Shown here piece by piece: positions 44,439-52,377 of a DNA stretch of 64,000 nt (positions are counted from its first letter, which is position 1; each line of letters starts with the position of its first letter). Below the pieces are notes generated by a model that was given only the letters and a program-made list of their open reading frames with translations, ran no database searches and had not been told where the DNA came from. This DNA comes from Streptomyces orinoci. GTDB lineage: Bacteria; Actinomycetota; Actinomycetes; Streptomycetales; Streptomycetaceae. Where the stretch lies: the NCBI RefSeq assembly GCF_003121295.1, contig NZ_PHNC01000029.1, positions 434,001 to 498,000 on the forward strand, read 5' to 3'. Both the position numbers and the translations under genes were made by a program.

Positions 44439-45227
44439 TCACAAGCCCGCCGCCCGTCTCCGGTACAGCCCCCGCATCCGCCGTGCCATCACCCCCGGCG
44501 CATGCCGTTGCAGCCACTCCCCCACCCGGTCACGGGCCGGGAAGACGATGACCGGGCGGTTGCGGGCGACTCCGGCGAGGATGATGGCCGCCGCCCGGTC
44601 GGCGGGGACGGAGCCGGGCGGGGCGGGGACATCGCGCTTGCGCTCGCCGAGGATCGGTACGCCGAAGATGCCGGTGTCCACCATGCCGGGGCAGACCACC
44701 GAGACCCGTACCCCATGCGCGGCCGCCTCCGGGCGCAGGGAAGTGGAGAGGCCGACCACCGCGTATTTGGTGGTGTTGTAGAGCGTCTGCATCGGCACCG
44801 GGATCAGGCCGGAGATGGAGGCCGTATTGACGATATGGCCCGAGCCCCGGGCGCGCATATGCCCATACGCGGCGCGGGTGCCATGGATCGCGCTCCAGAG
44901 GTTGACGGAGATGATGCGTTCCCAGTGGGCGGTGGTGGCCCGGTGAAAGGGCAAAGTGCCGCCGATTCCGGCGTTGTTGAACATATGGTCAAGGCGTCCG
45001 TGCCGCTCCACGGTCTCGTCCACCAGGGCGGTGACCTCCGCCTCCCGGGTCATATCCACGGTGTACGGGTGCGCCGACTCGCCCAGCGAGGCGGCGAGTT
45101 GGGCGACCCGCTCCCCGTCGATATCGGCCATCACCACCTTCGCCCCGGCTGCCAGGAGCCGGCGGCTGAGTGCCAGGCCCATTCCGGAAGCCGCACCGGT
45201 CACTATGGATACTTGGTCATTGAACAT
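44439..45227 (-). CDS. Short-chain dehydrogenase/reductase
   Basis: 262 residues, classical SDR. Cofactor motif TGAASGMG, Asp in MADIDGERV suggesting NAD preference, NNAG, catalytic Ser in TASISGLIP, and YxxxK in LYNTTKYAV. The C-terminus is basic (MARRMRGLYRRR). ATG 45227 is the start. It shares orientation with the MmyB-type regulator upstream, separated by 67 bases. Confidence 0.92.
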   Translation of the reverse strand: MFNDQVSIVTGAASGMGLALSRRLLAAGAKVVMADIDGERVAQLAASLGESAHPYTVDMTREAEVTALVDETVERHGRLDHMFNNAGIGGTLPFHRATTAHWERIISVNLWSAIHGTRAAYGHMRARGSGHIVNTASISGLIPVPMQTLYNTTKYAVVGLSTSLRPEAAAHGVRVSVVCPGMVDTGIFGVPILGERKRDVPAPPGSVPADRAAAIILAGVARNRPVIVFPARDRVGEWLQRHAPGVMARRMRGLYRRRAAGL

Positions 45228-45294
45228 GGGCGGGTTTCCTTCCCGTAACCCGCCTTCCCGCTGCGGAAACCGGGCCAGTTCAACCCCGTACCAA

Positions 45295-46146
45295 TCAACC
45301 GACGGCCGCAAACGCCTCGTTGCTCAACTCACGCAACAGGGCCAGCCGTTGTACCGCCTCCGAACCGGGCGGCGGGGTCAGGATGATGACGCGCTGGTCG
45401 CCGGAGGGGGCGAGGAGGACCTGGCAGTCGAGGACCAGGGGCCCGGTCTCCGGGTGCAGCACCCGCATCCGGGACCGGCGGCGGACGGCCACCTCGTGGA
45501 GCGCCCATAGCCGGGTGAACTCCTCGCCGGTGGACAGCAGGCGGGCCAGCAGACGGGCCGCGGCCGGGTCATCGGGGCGGCGGGCCATGGCGGCGCGCAG
45601 GTCGGCGATGTGCAGACGGCTGTAGTGGTCATGCTCCTCCGGCGGGTACGCGGCCCGGGCAGCCGGGTCGGCGAACCAGCGCCAGACCACATTGCGGCCG
45701 TGTTCGGAGACGGTGCAGACGCCCCCGAGGAGGGCCTCGGCAATGGGGTTCTGCGCCAGGACATCACCCAGGGCGCTGAGGATCTGGACGGGTGTGGTGG
45801 GCAGTTGGCCGAGCAGATGCAGCAGGCCGGGGGCGATGTGGTCGCCGGAGGCGGCCCCGGCGGGCGGCTGGTGGCCGGCGAGAAGACAGAGGTGGTCGTG
45901 TTCGTCGGAGGTCAGCCGCAGGGCGCGGGCCAGGGCGGCCAGTATCTGCGGGGAGGGCTGGGGGCCCCGGGCCTGTTCCAGGCGGATGTAGTAGTCCGCC
46001 GACATGCCCGCCAGCTGCGCGACCTCCTCGCGCCGCAGGCCGGGGGTGCGACGCCGGGGCCCGGCGGGCAGCCCCGCGTCCTGCGGACGTATCCGCTCCC
46101 GGGAGCGGCGCAGAAAGTCGGCGAGTTCCGGGCGGTTGATCGTCAT
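45295..46146 (-). CDS. MmyB-type XRE regulator
   Basis: 283 residues. HTH with GPRRRTPGLRREEVAQLAGMSADYYIRLEQARG; the C-terminal MmyB domain includes ALGDVLAQNPIAEALLG and RLWALHEVAVRRRSRMRVLHPETG. ATG 46146 gives MTINRPELADF. It is divergent from the alpha/beta hydrolase and upstream of the SDR; an imperfect inverted repeat lies in the gap. One of three paralogous regulators in the window. Confidence 0.9.
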   Translation of the reverse strand: MTINRPELADFLRRSRERIRPQDAGLPAGPRRRTPGLRREEVAQLAGMSADYYIRLEQARGPQPSPQILAALARALRLTSDEHDHLCLLAGHQPPAGAASGDHIAPGLLHLLGQLPTTPVQILSALGDVLAQNPIAEALLGGVCTVSEHGRNVVWRWFADPAARAAYPPEEHDHYSRLHIADLRAAMARRPDDPAAARLLARLLSTGEEFTRLWALHEVAVRRRSRMRVLHPETGPLVLDCQVLLAPSGDQRVIILTPPPGSEAVQRLALLRELSNEAFAAVG

Positions 46147-46176
46147 GCGGACATCCTGCCCGGCCGCGGACCGTAT

Positions 46177-46197
46177 CCAGGGACTGCCGGTCCCAGG
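46177..46197. promoter_or_regulatory. Inverted repeat between regulator and hydrolase
   Basis: CCAGGGAC and GTCCCAGG around five bases, 7 of 8 positions complementary, 31 bases upstream of the regulator start. Candidate operator for the MmyB-type regulator. Confidence 0.45.
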
Positions 46198-46309
46198 TTG
46201 ATCAGGTCTCTGCCGGGCGAGGGCGGGCGGCGGCAGTGTTGCCGGGGACGGGCCAAAGGGGCCCGTAGCCCGTAGCCCGCAGCAGCGAGACAGCCGAAGG
46301 AGAGCGACC

Positions 46310-47134
46310 ATGGCCACCGTGACCGTCGCCGACGCCCTTGTTCACTACGACGTCCACCGCGACGTCCACCACGACCGGACCGGAGAGGGCGGCGGCGAAC
46401 AGCCCGCGCTGCTGCTGGTCCATGGAACCGGCTCCGCGGGCGCCGGGCTGACCTGGGGGCAGATCGCGCCGGTGCTGGCGGGCGAGGACCGCACCGTGAT
46501 CACAGCGGATCTCTCCGGCACCGAGCGCACCACCGACGGCGGGGGCCCGCTGACTGTCGAGGGCCTGGCCGCCCAGGTGATCGCCGTGATCGAGGACGCG
46601 GGCGGCGGGCCCGTGGATCTGCTGGGCTTCTCCATGGGCGCGCCGGTGGCCGCCGCCGCGGCCGCCCTGCGGCCGGACCTGGTACGGCGGTTGATCCTGG
46701 TCGCGGGCTGGGCGCACACCGAGGGGGACGAGTATCTGCGCAACAACTTCGCGCTCTGGCAGCAGTTGGGCGAGAGCGACCCGGCCGCCTTCGGCCGCCT
46801 CGTCGCCATGACCGGCTTCAGCCATGGCTTCCTCAACGCCATCGGGCGTGCGCAGGTCGAGCAGCTGGTCGCCAATATGCCGCCCACGCCCGGCACTTTG
46901 CGCCATGTGGACCTCGACACCCGGGTGGACATCCGCCGTCTGCTGCCGCGCGTTCAGGCGGAGACCCTGGTCATCGGGGCCACCCAGGACGCCACCGTGC
47001 CCGTGGAGCACAGCCGCGCCCTGCATGCCGCCATCGGCGGCAGCCGGTACGCCGAGATCGACGCCGGGCATGTGGCCTTCTTCGAGAAGCCGGAGGAATT
47101 CGCCAAGCTGGTACGGGAGTTCATCACCGGCTGA
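46310..47134 (+). CDS. Alpha/beta hydrolase
   Basis: 274 residues. Oxyanion HGTGSAG, nucleophile elbow GFSMG (Ser near residue 108), acid in GATQDATVPVEHS and catalytic His in IDAGHVAFFEKPEEF. ATG 46310 has AAGGAGAG upstream. Substrate unknown; the neighbouring SDR and regulator suggest a small-molecule detoxification or tailoring role (inference). Confidence 0.9.
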   Translation: MATVTVADALVHYDVHRDVHHDRTGEGGGEQPALLLVHGTGSAGAGLTWGQIAPVLAGEDRTVITADLSGTERTTDGGGPLTVEGLAAQVIAVIEDAGGGPVDLLGFSMGAPVAAAAAALRPDLVRRLILVAGWAHTEGDEYLRNNFALWQQLGESDPAAFGRLVAMTGFSHGFLNAIGRAQVEQLVANMPPTPGTLRHVDLDTRVDIRRLLPRVQAETLVIGATQDATVPVEHSRALHAAIGGSRYAEIDAGHVAFFEKPEEFAKLVREFITG

Positions 47135-47168
47135 CCGGCTCGCCGGCTGACCAGTCCGGTCGTAGCGG

Positions 47169-48110
47169 TCAGAAGCCCAGTCTGCGCAGCTGCTTGGGGT
47201 CGCGCTGCCAGTCCTTGGCGACCTTGACATGCAGGTCCAGGTAGACCGGCGTGCCCAGCAGCGCCTCGATGTGCTTACGGGACTTCATGCCGACCTCCTT
47301 CAGCCGGGCGCCCTTGGGGCCGATGATGATCCCCTTCTGGCTGGGGCGCTCGATATAGAGGTTGGCGTGGATGTCCAGCAGCGGCTTGTCCGCCGGGCGG
47401 TCCTCGCGGGGGAGCATCTCCTCGACCACCACGGCGATGGAGTGCGGCAGCTCGTCGCGGACGCCCTCCAGCGCGGCCTCGCGGATCAGCTCGGCGACCA
47501 TGACCTGCTCGGGCTCGTCGGTGAGCTCGCCCTCGGGGTAGAGCGGGGGGCTCTCCGGGAGCAGGCCGACCAGCAGGTCGGCGAGCAGCGAGACCTGCTT
47601 GCCGGCGGTCGCCGAGACGGGGATGATCTCCGCCCACTCGATGCCCAGCTCCTGGCCCAGCTTCTGGACGGCCAGCAGCTGCTCGGCCAGCGCCTTGGAG
47701 TCCACCAGGTCGGTCTTGGTGACCACGGCCACCTTGGGGGTCTTCTTGATCGCGGCCAGCTCGGTGGCGATAAAGCGGTCACCGGGGCCGATCTTCTGGT
47801 CCGCGGGCAGGCAGAAGCCGATCACATCGACCTCGGCCCAGGTGGTACGGACCACATCGTTGAGCCGCTCGCCCAGCAGGGTGCGTGGCTTGTGCAGACC
47901 GGGGGTGTCCACCAGGACCAGCTGGGAGTCCGGGCGGTGCACAATGCCGCGCACGGTGTGCCGGGTGGTCTGCGGACGGTTGGAGGTGATCGCGACCTTC
48001 GTCCCCACCAGTGCGTTGGTCAGGGTCGACTTGCCCGCGTTGGGGCGGCCGACGAAGCACGCGAAGCCCGCGCGGAAGGGCTGCTGGGAGGAAGAGGGGG
48101 CCTTGTCCAT
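47169..48110 (-). CDS. era: GTPase Era
   Basis: 313 residues. G1 GRPNAGKST, G3 VDTPGLHKP, G4 TKTD, and a C-terminal KH domain (GIIIGPKGARLKEVGMKSRKHIE). Era binds the 3' end of 16S rRNA during 30S assembly. It starts at ATG 48110, 77 bases after the deaminase-like gene, with a hairpin in between. Confidence 0.97.
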   Translation of the reverse strand: MDKAPSSSQQPFRAGFACFVGRPNAGKSTLTNALVGTKVAITSNRPQTTRHTVRGIVHRPDSQLVLVDTPGLHKPRTLLGERLNDVVRTTWAEVDVIGFCLPADQKIGPGDRFIATELAAIKKTPKVAVVTKTDLVDSKALAEQLLAVQKLGQELGIEWAEIIPVSATAGKQVSLLADLLVGLLPESPPLYPEGELTDEPEQVMVAELIREAALEGVRDELPHSIAVVVEEMLPREDRPADKPLLDIHANLYIERPSQKGIIIGPKGARLKEVGMKSRKHIEALLGTPVYLDLHVKVAKDWQRDPKQLRRLGF

Positions 48111-48122
48111 GTCACATATTCT

Positions 48123-48164
48123 CCCTGATCGCCCCGGCGGCGCAGACCAGCGGGGCGATCAGGG
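48123..48164 (-). terminator. Hairpin between deaminase-like gene and era
   Basis: Perfect 13-bp arms CCCTGATCGCCCC and GGGGCGATCAGGG, 16-base loop. On the minus strand it follows the deaminase-like gene and precedes era, so it may end or attenuate that transcript. Confidence 0.6.
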
Positions 48165-48187
48165 GGCGATCAGCCACATCGAGGGGC

Positions 48188-48541
48188 TCAGCCGGCGGTG
48201 ATCGCGGAGAGCGGGGTGCCGTCCGGCCCGGCCAGTATCACCGGGGTCCCGGGGCCGCCCAGGTCACTGACCGCCGCCCGGTCCTCCTCCGGCACCCCGG
48301 CCGCCTCGGAGACCACCGCCGCCGCCTCCAGGGACTTCGCACCGCTGGCCACGGCCATCGCCACCGCGGTCCGCAGGGCGCTCAGCCCCAGGGAGGGCAG
48401 GGCGACCGTCCCGGCGACATAGGTGCGCCCGGTCTCGTCCCGTACCGCCGCGCCCTCGGGGACGGCGTTACGGGCCCGGGTGGCGCGGGCGAGCGTGATC
48501 AGCTTGCGGTCTTCGGGGCCGAGCGCGGTGATGTCCGTCAT
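48188..48541 (-). CDS. Cytidine deaminase-like protein without zinc motifs
   Basis: 117 residues with the deaminase-fold outline: LGPEDRKLITLARATRARNAVPEGAAVRD, RTYVAGTVALPSLGLSALRTAVAMAVASGAKSLEAAAVV. The expected HAE and PCxxC zinc ligands are absent (the HAE position reads LSALRTAV), so deamination is unlikely. The gene is conserved next to era in streptomycetes; its role is unknown. ATG 48541. Confidence 0.75.
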   Translation of the reverse strand: MTDITALGPEDRKLITLARATRARNAVPEGAAVRDETGRTYVAGTVALPSLGLSALRTAVAMAVASGAKSLEAAAVVSEAAGVPEEDRAAVSDLGGPGTPVILAGPDGTPLSAITAG

Positions 48542-48567
48542 GGGGTGAGGATAGTGAAACCGCTGGT

Positions 48568-49491
48568 TCACCCGGCCACCGAGTACATCCCGCCCCGGCG
48601 GCCCTCCGGGCTGGTGAGCCACTCCAGCTTGGCGGCGGTGCCGGAGTCCGGGACCGGGTTGTGGAAGACCAGCGCCAGGTCCGGGCGGGCCGGGACGCGC
48701 AGCTGGGTGGCCTCCAGATACAGGACACCGACCAGCGGGTGGCTGTACTCCTTGGTCAGCTGCCCGGCGGGACGCACATCGTTACGGGCCCACAGCTCGG
48801 CGAACTCCGGGCTGGTGGTGGCGAGTTCGGCGATGATCTCGGCGAAGCCCTCGTCCTCCGGGCGCTCGGCGCAGGCGGCGCGGTACTGGGCGACCACATG
48901 TTCCGCGTTCTCCCGCCAGTTGTTGGCGCGCGAGCGGTAGAAGGGGTCGGTGAAGAAGTCGATCAGGCAGTTCTGCCGGGTCTCCGGGCGGAAGCCCAGC
49001 ACCAGACCGGCCGCCTCGTTGTAGGCGACGATGTTCCAGTAGGGGTCCATGATGTGCGCCGGGTAGGGCATCCAGCCGTCGATCAGCCGGTGCAGGCCGT
49101 CACAGAGGTAGTCCTCCGGATAGGCGGCGTCCGGCAGCGGCGGGTTGAGCCCGGCCAGTACATAGAGGTGGCGGCGCTCGGTGCCGTCCAGCTTGAGCAC
49201 CCGGGCCACCGAGTCCAGGACCTGCGGGGAGACGGTGATGTCCCGGCCCTGCTCCAGCCACTGGTACCAGCTGGCGCCCACGCCGGCGAGCACCGCGACC
49301 TCCTCCCGGCGCAGGCCGGGGGTACGGCGGCGGGCGCCGCCGTCGGGGAGGCCGGCCTCGGCCGGGGAGACCCTGGCCCGGCGGCTCATCAGGAACTCCC
49401 GCAACTCCGGCCGCCGGCGCGACTGCCGCGCGGATGCCGTGGGGCGTGCGGACGCTGTGGACGGAGTGGTCCTTGTGGACGGAGTGGTCAA
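48568..49491 (-). CDS. MmyB-type XRE regulator
   Basis: 307 residues. A Thr/Ser/Ala-rich lead of about 25 residues, HTH GARRRTPGLRREEVAVLAGVGASWYQWLEQGRDI, and an MmyB domain (PYWNIVAYNEAAGLVLGF, SPEFAELWARNDVRPAGQLTKEYSHPLVG). TTG 49491 is taken as start because GGGGGAA lies just upstream. It is divergent from the MFS pump at 49576 with a perfect inverted repeat between. Same architecture as the 19817 regulator/pump pair. Confidence 0.87.
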   Translation of the reverse strand: MTTPSTRTTPSTASARPTASARQSRRRPELREFLMSRRARVSPAEAGLPDGGARRRTPGLRREEVAVLAGVGASWYQWLEQGRDITVSPQVLDSVARVLKLDGTERRHLYVLAGLNPPLPDAAYPEDYLCDGLHRLIDGWMPYPAHIMDPYWNIVAYNEAAGLVLGFRPETRQNCLIDFFTDPFYRSRANNWRENAEHVVAQYRAACAERPEDEGFAEIIAELATTSPEFAELWARNDVRPAGQLTKEYSHPLVGVLYLEATQLRVPARPDLALVFHNPVPDSGTAAKLEWLTSPEGRRGGMYSVAG

Positions 49492-49505
49492 GGCTTCCCC
49501 CTGCT

Positions 49506-49525
49506 GCCTGGTGGTGCGGCCACCA
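49506..49525. promoter_or_regulatory. Perfect inverted repeat between regulator and MFS pump
   Basis: Eight-base arms TGGTGGTG and CACCACCA around CGGC, 15 bases from the regulator start and 51 from the pump start. Probable operator. Confidence 0.55.
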
Positions 49526-49575
49526 CCATAAACGCCTTCTCCCCATGGGTATTCCGGAAACCGGAGGGTGGGGGC

Positions 49576-51024
49576 ATGGCGATCGACACCTCTCCCGCCC
49601 CACCGGTGGTGGCCGCGGCACCCGACCCCTCCCTCTCCGCCCGCGCAAAGCTGGTCCTGCTGGTGCTGTGCGCCGCCCAGTTCATCGTCGCGCTGGACTT
49701 CTCCATCCTCAACGTCGCACTGCCGGTGCTGGGTTCGGACCTCGGCATGGGCCAGGCCGATCTCCAGTGGGCGGTGACCGCCTTCGCCCTGCCCTCCGGC
49801 GGCTTTCTGCTGCTCTTCGGCCGGATCGGCGATCTCCTGGGCCGCAAGCGGCTGTTCCTGGCCGGGATGGCACTGTTCACCCTCGCCTCGGTGCTGGCCA
49901 CGCTGGCCTGGGACCCGGCCGCCTTCCTGGCCGGGCGGACGCTCCAGGGGCTGGGCGCGGCGGTGATCGTCCCGACCGGTATGTCCCTGCTGACCACCAC
50001 CTTCGCCGAAGGACCGCAGCGGGAACGGGCGTTGGGCGTCAGCGGCACCGTACTGTCGCTGGGCTTCACCGTCGGCATGGTGCTGGGCGGGGTGATGACG
50101 GACGCCCTCGGCTGGCGTTCCACCATGGGACTGCTGGCGGTGGCCGGGGTGGCGGTGCTGGCCCTGGCGCCCGGGCTGCTGCCGGAGTCCCGGCATCCGC
50201 AGCGGCCCCGGATCGACATACCGGGCGCGGTGACCGTGACCGGTGGTCTGCTGGCCCTGATCTACGCCCTGTCCAGCGCCGCCCAGCGCGGCTTCGGCGG
50301 CGCCGATGTGCTGGTCTCGCTGGTGGCCGGGGTGCTGCTGCTGGCCGCCTTCGTCCTGGTGGAATCGCGGGCCGCCCAGCCGCTGGTCTCGCTGCCGATG
50401 CTGCGGCGGCGCACGGTCGCCTGGGGGAACCTGGGCGGACTGGTCACTTTCTCGATGATGACCACCGTGGTCTTTCTGCTCACCCTGTATCTGCAGGAGG
50501 TGCTGAGGCTCTCCGCCTTCCGTACCGGCCTGGTCTTCGGGGTGCAGGGGGCGTTCGCGGCGGGGGCCGGGATTGTGGCGCCCCGGGTGATCGCCCGGTT
50601 CGGGGCCCGTAACACCCTGGTGACCGGGCTGGCGGTGCAGGCGGTGTGCACCGCGGTACTGCTGGGGCTGGGAGTGCGTTCCGGTGCCTGGCTGGCTCTG
50701 GTGGCGGCGGCCATCGCCTGCGTCGGCCATATGTGGGCCATCGTCGCCTATGGCGTCACCGTCACCTCCGGACTGCCGGACCATGAACAGGGCCTGGCCA
50801 CCGGCCTGGTGACCAGCTCCCAGCAGCTGGGCATCACGGTGGGCATCCCGCTGCTGAGCGCGGTCTCCTCGGCGCGCACCGCGGACCTCAAGGACGGCGG
50901 CGCCTCCTTCGCCGAGGCCACCCTGGGCGGCGTACGGCTCGGCCTGGGCGTGGACGCGGCGGTGGTGGCCGTGGTGGCGGTGCTGATCGCGCTGGGGCTG
51001 CGGGGGCGGCGGGCGGGACGCTGA
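49576..51024 (+). CDS. DHA2-type MFS transporter
   Basis: 482 residues, about 14 membrane segments. Segment 1 carries ALDFSILNVALPVLGSDLGM; loop 2-3 is GRIGDLLGRKRLF; motif C region GTVLSLGFTVGMVLGGVMTD. ATG 49576 has GGAGGGTGGGGG upstream. Its start region is shared with the divergent MmyB-type regulator, which should control it. The 3' end is 13 bases from the convergent SRPBCC gene. Confidence 0.9.
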   Translation: MAIDTSPAPPVVAAAPDPSLSARAKLVLLVLCAAQFIVALDFSILNVALPVLGSDLGMGQADLQWAVTAFALPSGGFLLLFGRIGDLLGRKRLFLAGMALFTLASVLATLAWDPAAFLAGRTLQGLGAAVIVPTGMSLLTTTFAEGPQRERALGVSGTVLSLGFTVGMVLGGVMTDALGWRSTMGLLAVAGVAVLALAPGLLPESRHPQRPRIDIPGAVTVTGGLLALIYALSSAAQRGFGGADVLVSLVAGVLLLAAFVLVESRAAQPLVSLPMLRRRTVAWGNLGGLVTFSMMTTVVFLLTLYLQEVLRLSAFRTGLVFGVQGAFAAGAGIVAPRVIARFGARNTLVTGLAVQAVCTAVLLGLGVRSGAWLALVAAAIACVGHMWAIVAYGVTVTSGLPDHEQGLATGLVTSSQQLGITVGIPLLSAVSSARTADLKDGGASFAEATLGGVRLGLGVDAAVVAVVAVLIALGLRGRRAGR

Positions 51025-51037
51025 GGTGCCGCCGGGC

Positions 51038-51457
51038 TCAGCCCGGCCCCTCCGGCCCCGGGCCGCGCAGCCGGACCTGCTCCTCCAGCCGGGCCAGGCT
51101 CTGCTCCAGCGCCTCCTCGATGGCGCTGGGCTCGGGGGCGTGCGACTCGTCGAAGAAGGTCAGATGCACGGTCACCTGGCTGACGCCGCCGTTGTGGGCG
51201 CTCACCTGGAGCCAGCCGGTGTAGCGGCCGGCCTCCTTGGTGCCCCACTCCATGCGCAGCCGGTCCGGCTCGGTGCGCACCAGGGCGGCGGCGTCCTCGC
51301 CGGTACGGTCCTCATGGACGGTGACCGAGGGCGGATTCTGCGGGCGGACATGTACATCGCCGGGCAGCCAGCTGCCCAAGTGGCCTAGGTCGCAAGCCTC
51401 GTTGAAGACCACCTCGGGCATCGCGGGCATGGCCCGGGTGCGTTCGAACTCGCTCAT
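51038..51457 (-). CDS. SRPBCC/START-like domain protein
   Basis: 139 residues, a single START-like helix-grip fold: ERTRAMPAMPEVVFNEACDLGHLGSWLP, WLQVSAHNGGVSQVTVHLTF, and a C-terminal helix IEEALEQSLARLEEQV. Such domains bind hydrophobic ligands. ATG 51457 overlaps the stop of the DoxX-like gene (ATGA), so the two are coupled. Confidence 0.85.
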   Translation of the reverse strand: MSEFERTRAMPAMPEVVFNEACDLGHLGSWLPGDVHVRPQNPPSVTVHEDRTGEDAAALVRTEPDRLRMEWGTKEAGRYTGWLQVSAHNGGVSQVTVHLTFFDESHAPEPSAIEEALEQSLARLEEQVRLRGPGPEGPG

Positions 51458-51906
51458 CGATGGCTCCCCTGCGGCCGGTGCCGGGGGTGGCACCGGGACC
51501 GGTTCCGGGTCTTTCCGCCCGTGGCGGCGGTGATCAGCAGGCCGCCCATGATGGATGCGTTCTTCATGAAGTGGATCTTCTGCTGCATCCGTTTGAACTG
51601 GTCCTCCTCCTGCCAGAAGGCGTGACCGGCCAGGGTGGTGGGGACCAGGCTGGCGGCCAGGGTCAGCGCGGCGATCCTGGGAAACCGGCCGAGGGCGAGC
51701 ATGGTTCCCGCCACGACATGGACCGCCCCATTGAGGCGGACCAGCGTACGGGCGTCCCTTGGCAGGCCGGGTACGCGCTCGGCGACGGCCAGGGCGACGG
51801 GGGCGGCGGCCTTGACCAGCGGTTCGGGTGGGTTGAGCGTCTGTAGGCCGCTGGAGAGGAACGAGGCGGAGAGCAGCGGTCTGGCAATGGCTTTGAGCAG
51901 GACCAT
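51454..51906 (-). CDS. DoxX-family membrane protein
   Basis: 150 residues with four hydrophobic segments (AIARPLLSASFLSSGLQTL, AAPVALAVAERV, RLNGAVHVVAGTMLALGRF, ALTLAASLVPTTLAGHAFW). The QFKRMQQKIHFMKNASIMGGLL block is typical of DoxX/SURF4-like proteins. Role uncertain, often redox or small-molecule stress. ATG 51906; coupled to the SRPBCC gene. Confidence 0.85.
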   Translation of the reverse strand: MVLLKAIARPLLSASFLSSGLQTLNPPEPLVKAAAPVALAVAERVPGLPRDARTLVRLNGAVHVVAGTMLALGRFPRIAALTLAASLVPTTLAGHAFWQEEDQFKRMQQKIHFMKNASIMGGLLITAATGGKTRNRSRCHPRHRPQGSHR

Positions 51907-52377
51907 TGCCCCCGGGTATCCCCAGTGCGCGGCGCTATGCGCGACTTCCCCCACTTGGCGGTGCGGGGCGCCCCTCTCAGCGGCGCGGGGAACTGCGCGA
52001 CCAGCCCAATCCGGCCCGCAGCCGAACTCCGAGCGTCTTTGGCAGACGCCCGCCCCATCGCCGGGTGCGCCCCCGTTGGGGGCGCGGGGAACTGCGCGAC
52101 CAGCCCAATCCGGCCCGCGCCGGCGACGATACGGCGTCTGCCAAGGGCGGTCGCCGTTCGGCCGCGGGCCGGTGGGTGGCTGGTCGCGCAGTTCCCCGCG
52201 CCCCTGAGGGGGCACCCGGCGACGTGTGGCGTCTGCCGAGGGCCGTTGCCGTTCGGCCGCAGGCCGGTGGGTGGCTGGTCGCGCAGTTCCCCGCGCCCCT
52301 GGCGGGGGCACCCGGCGGCGTATGGCCTCCCCGCGCCCCCGGTGGGGCGCACCCGGCAGCGGGAAGCCGGGGCTGGC
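51907..52377. repeat. Intergenic block of four dispersed-repeat copies
   Basis: 471 bases without a gene. The core GGTCGCGCAGTTCCCCGCGC occurs at about 52182 and 52278 in plus orientation, and its complement GCGCGGGGAACTGCGCGACC at about 51984 and 52083. Satellite pieces recur with them (AATCCGGCCCG, GCCGTTCGGCCGC, GGGGGCACCCGGCG). The opposed pairs could form a large cruciform. Single copies lie at 24.4 and 34.1 kb. Confidence 0.8.
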
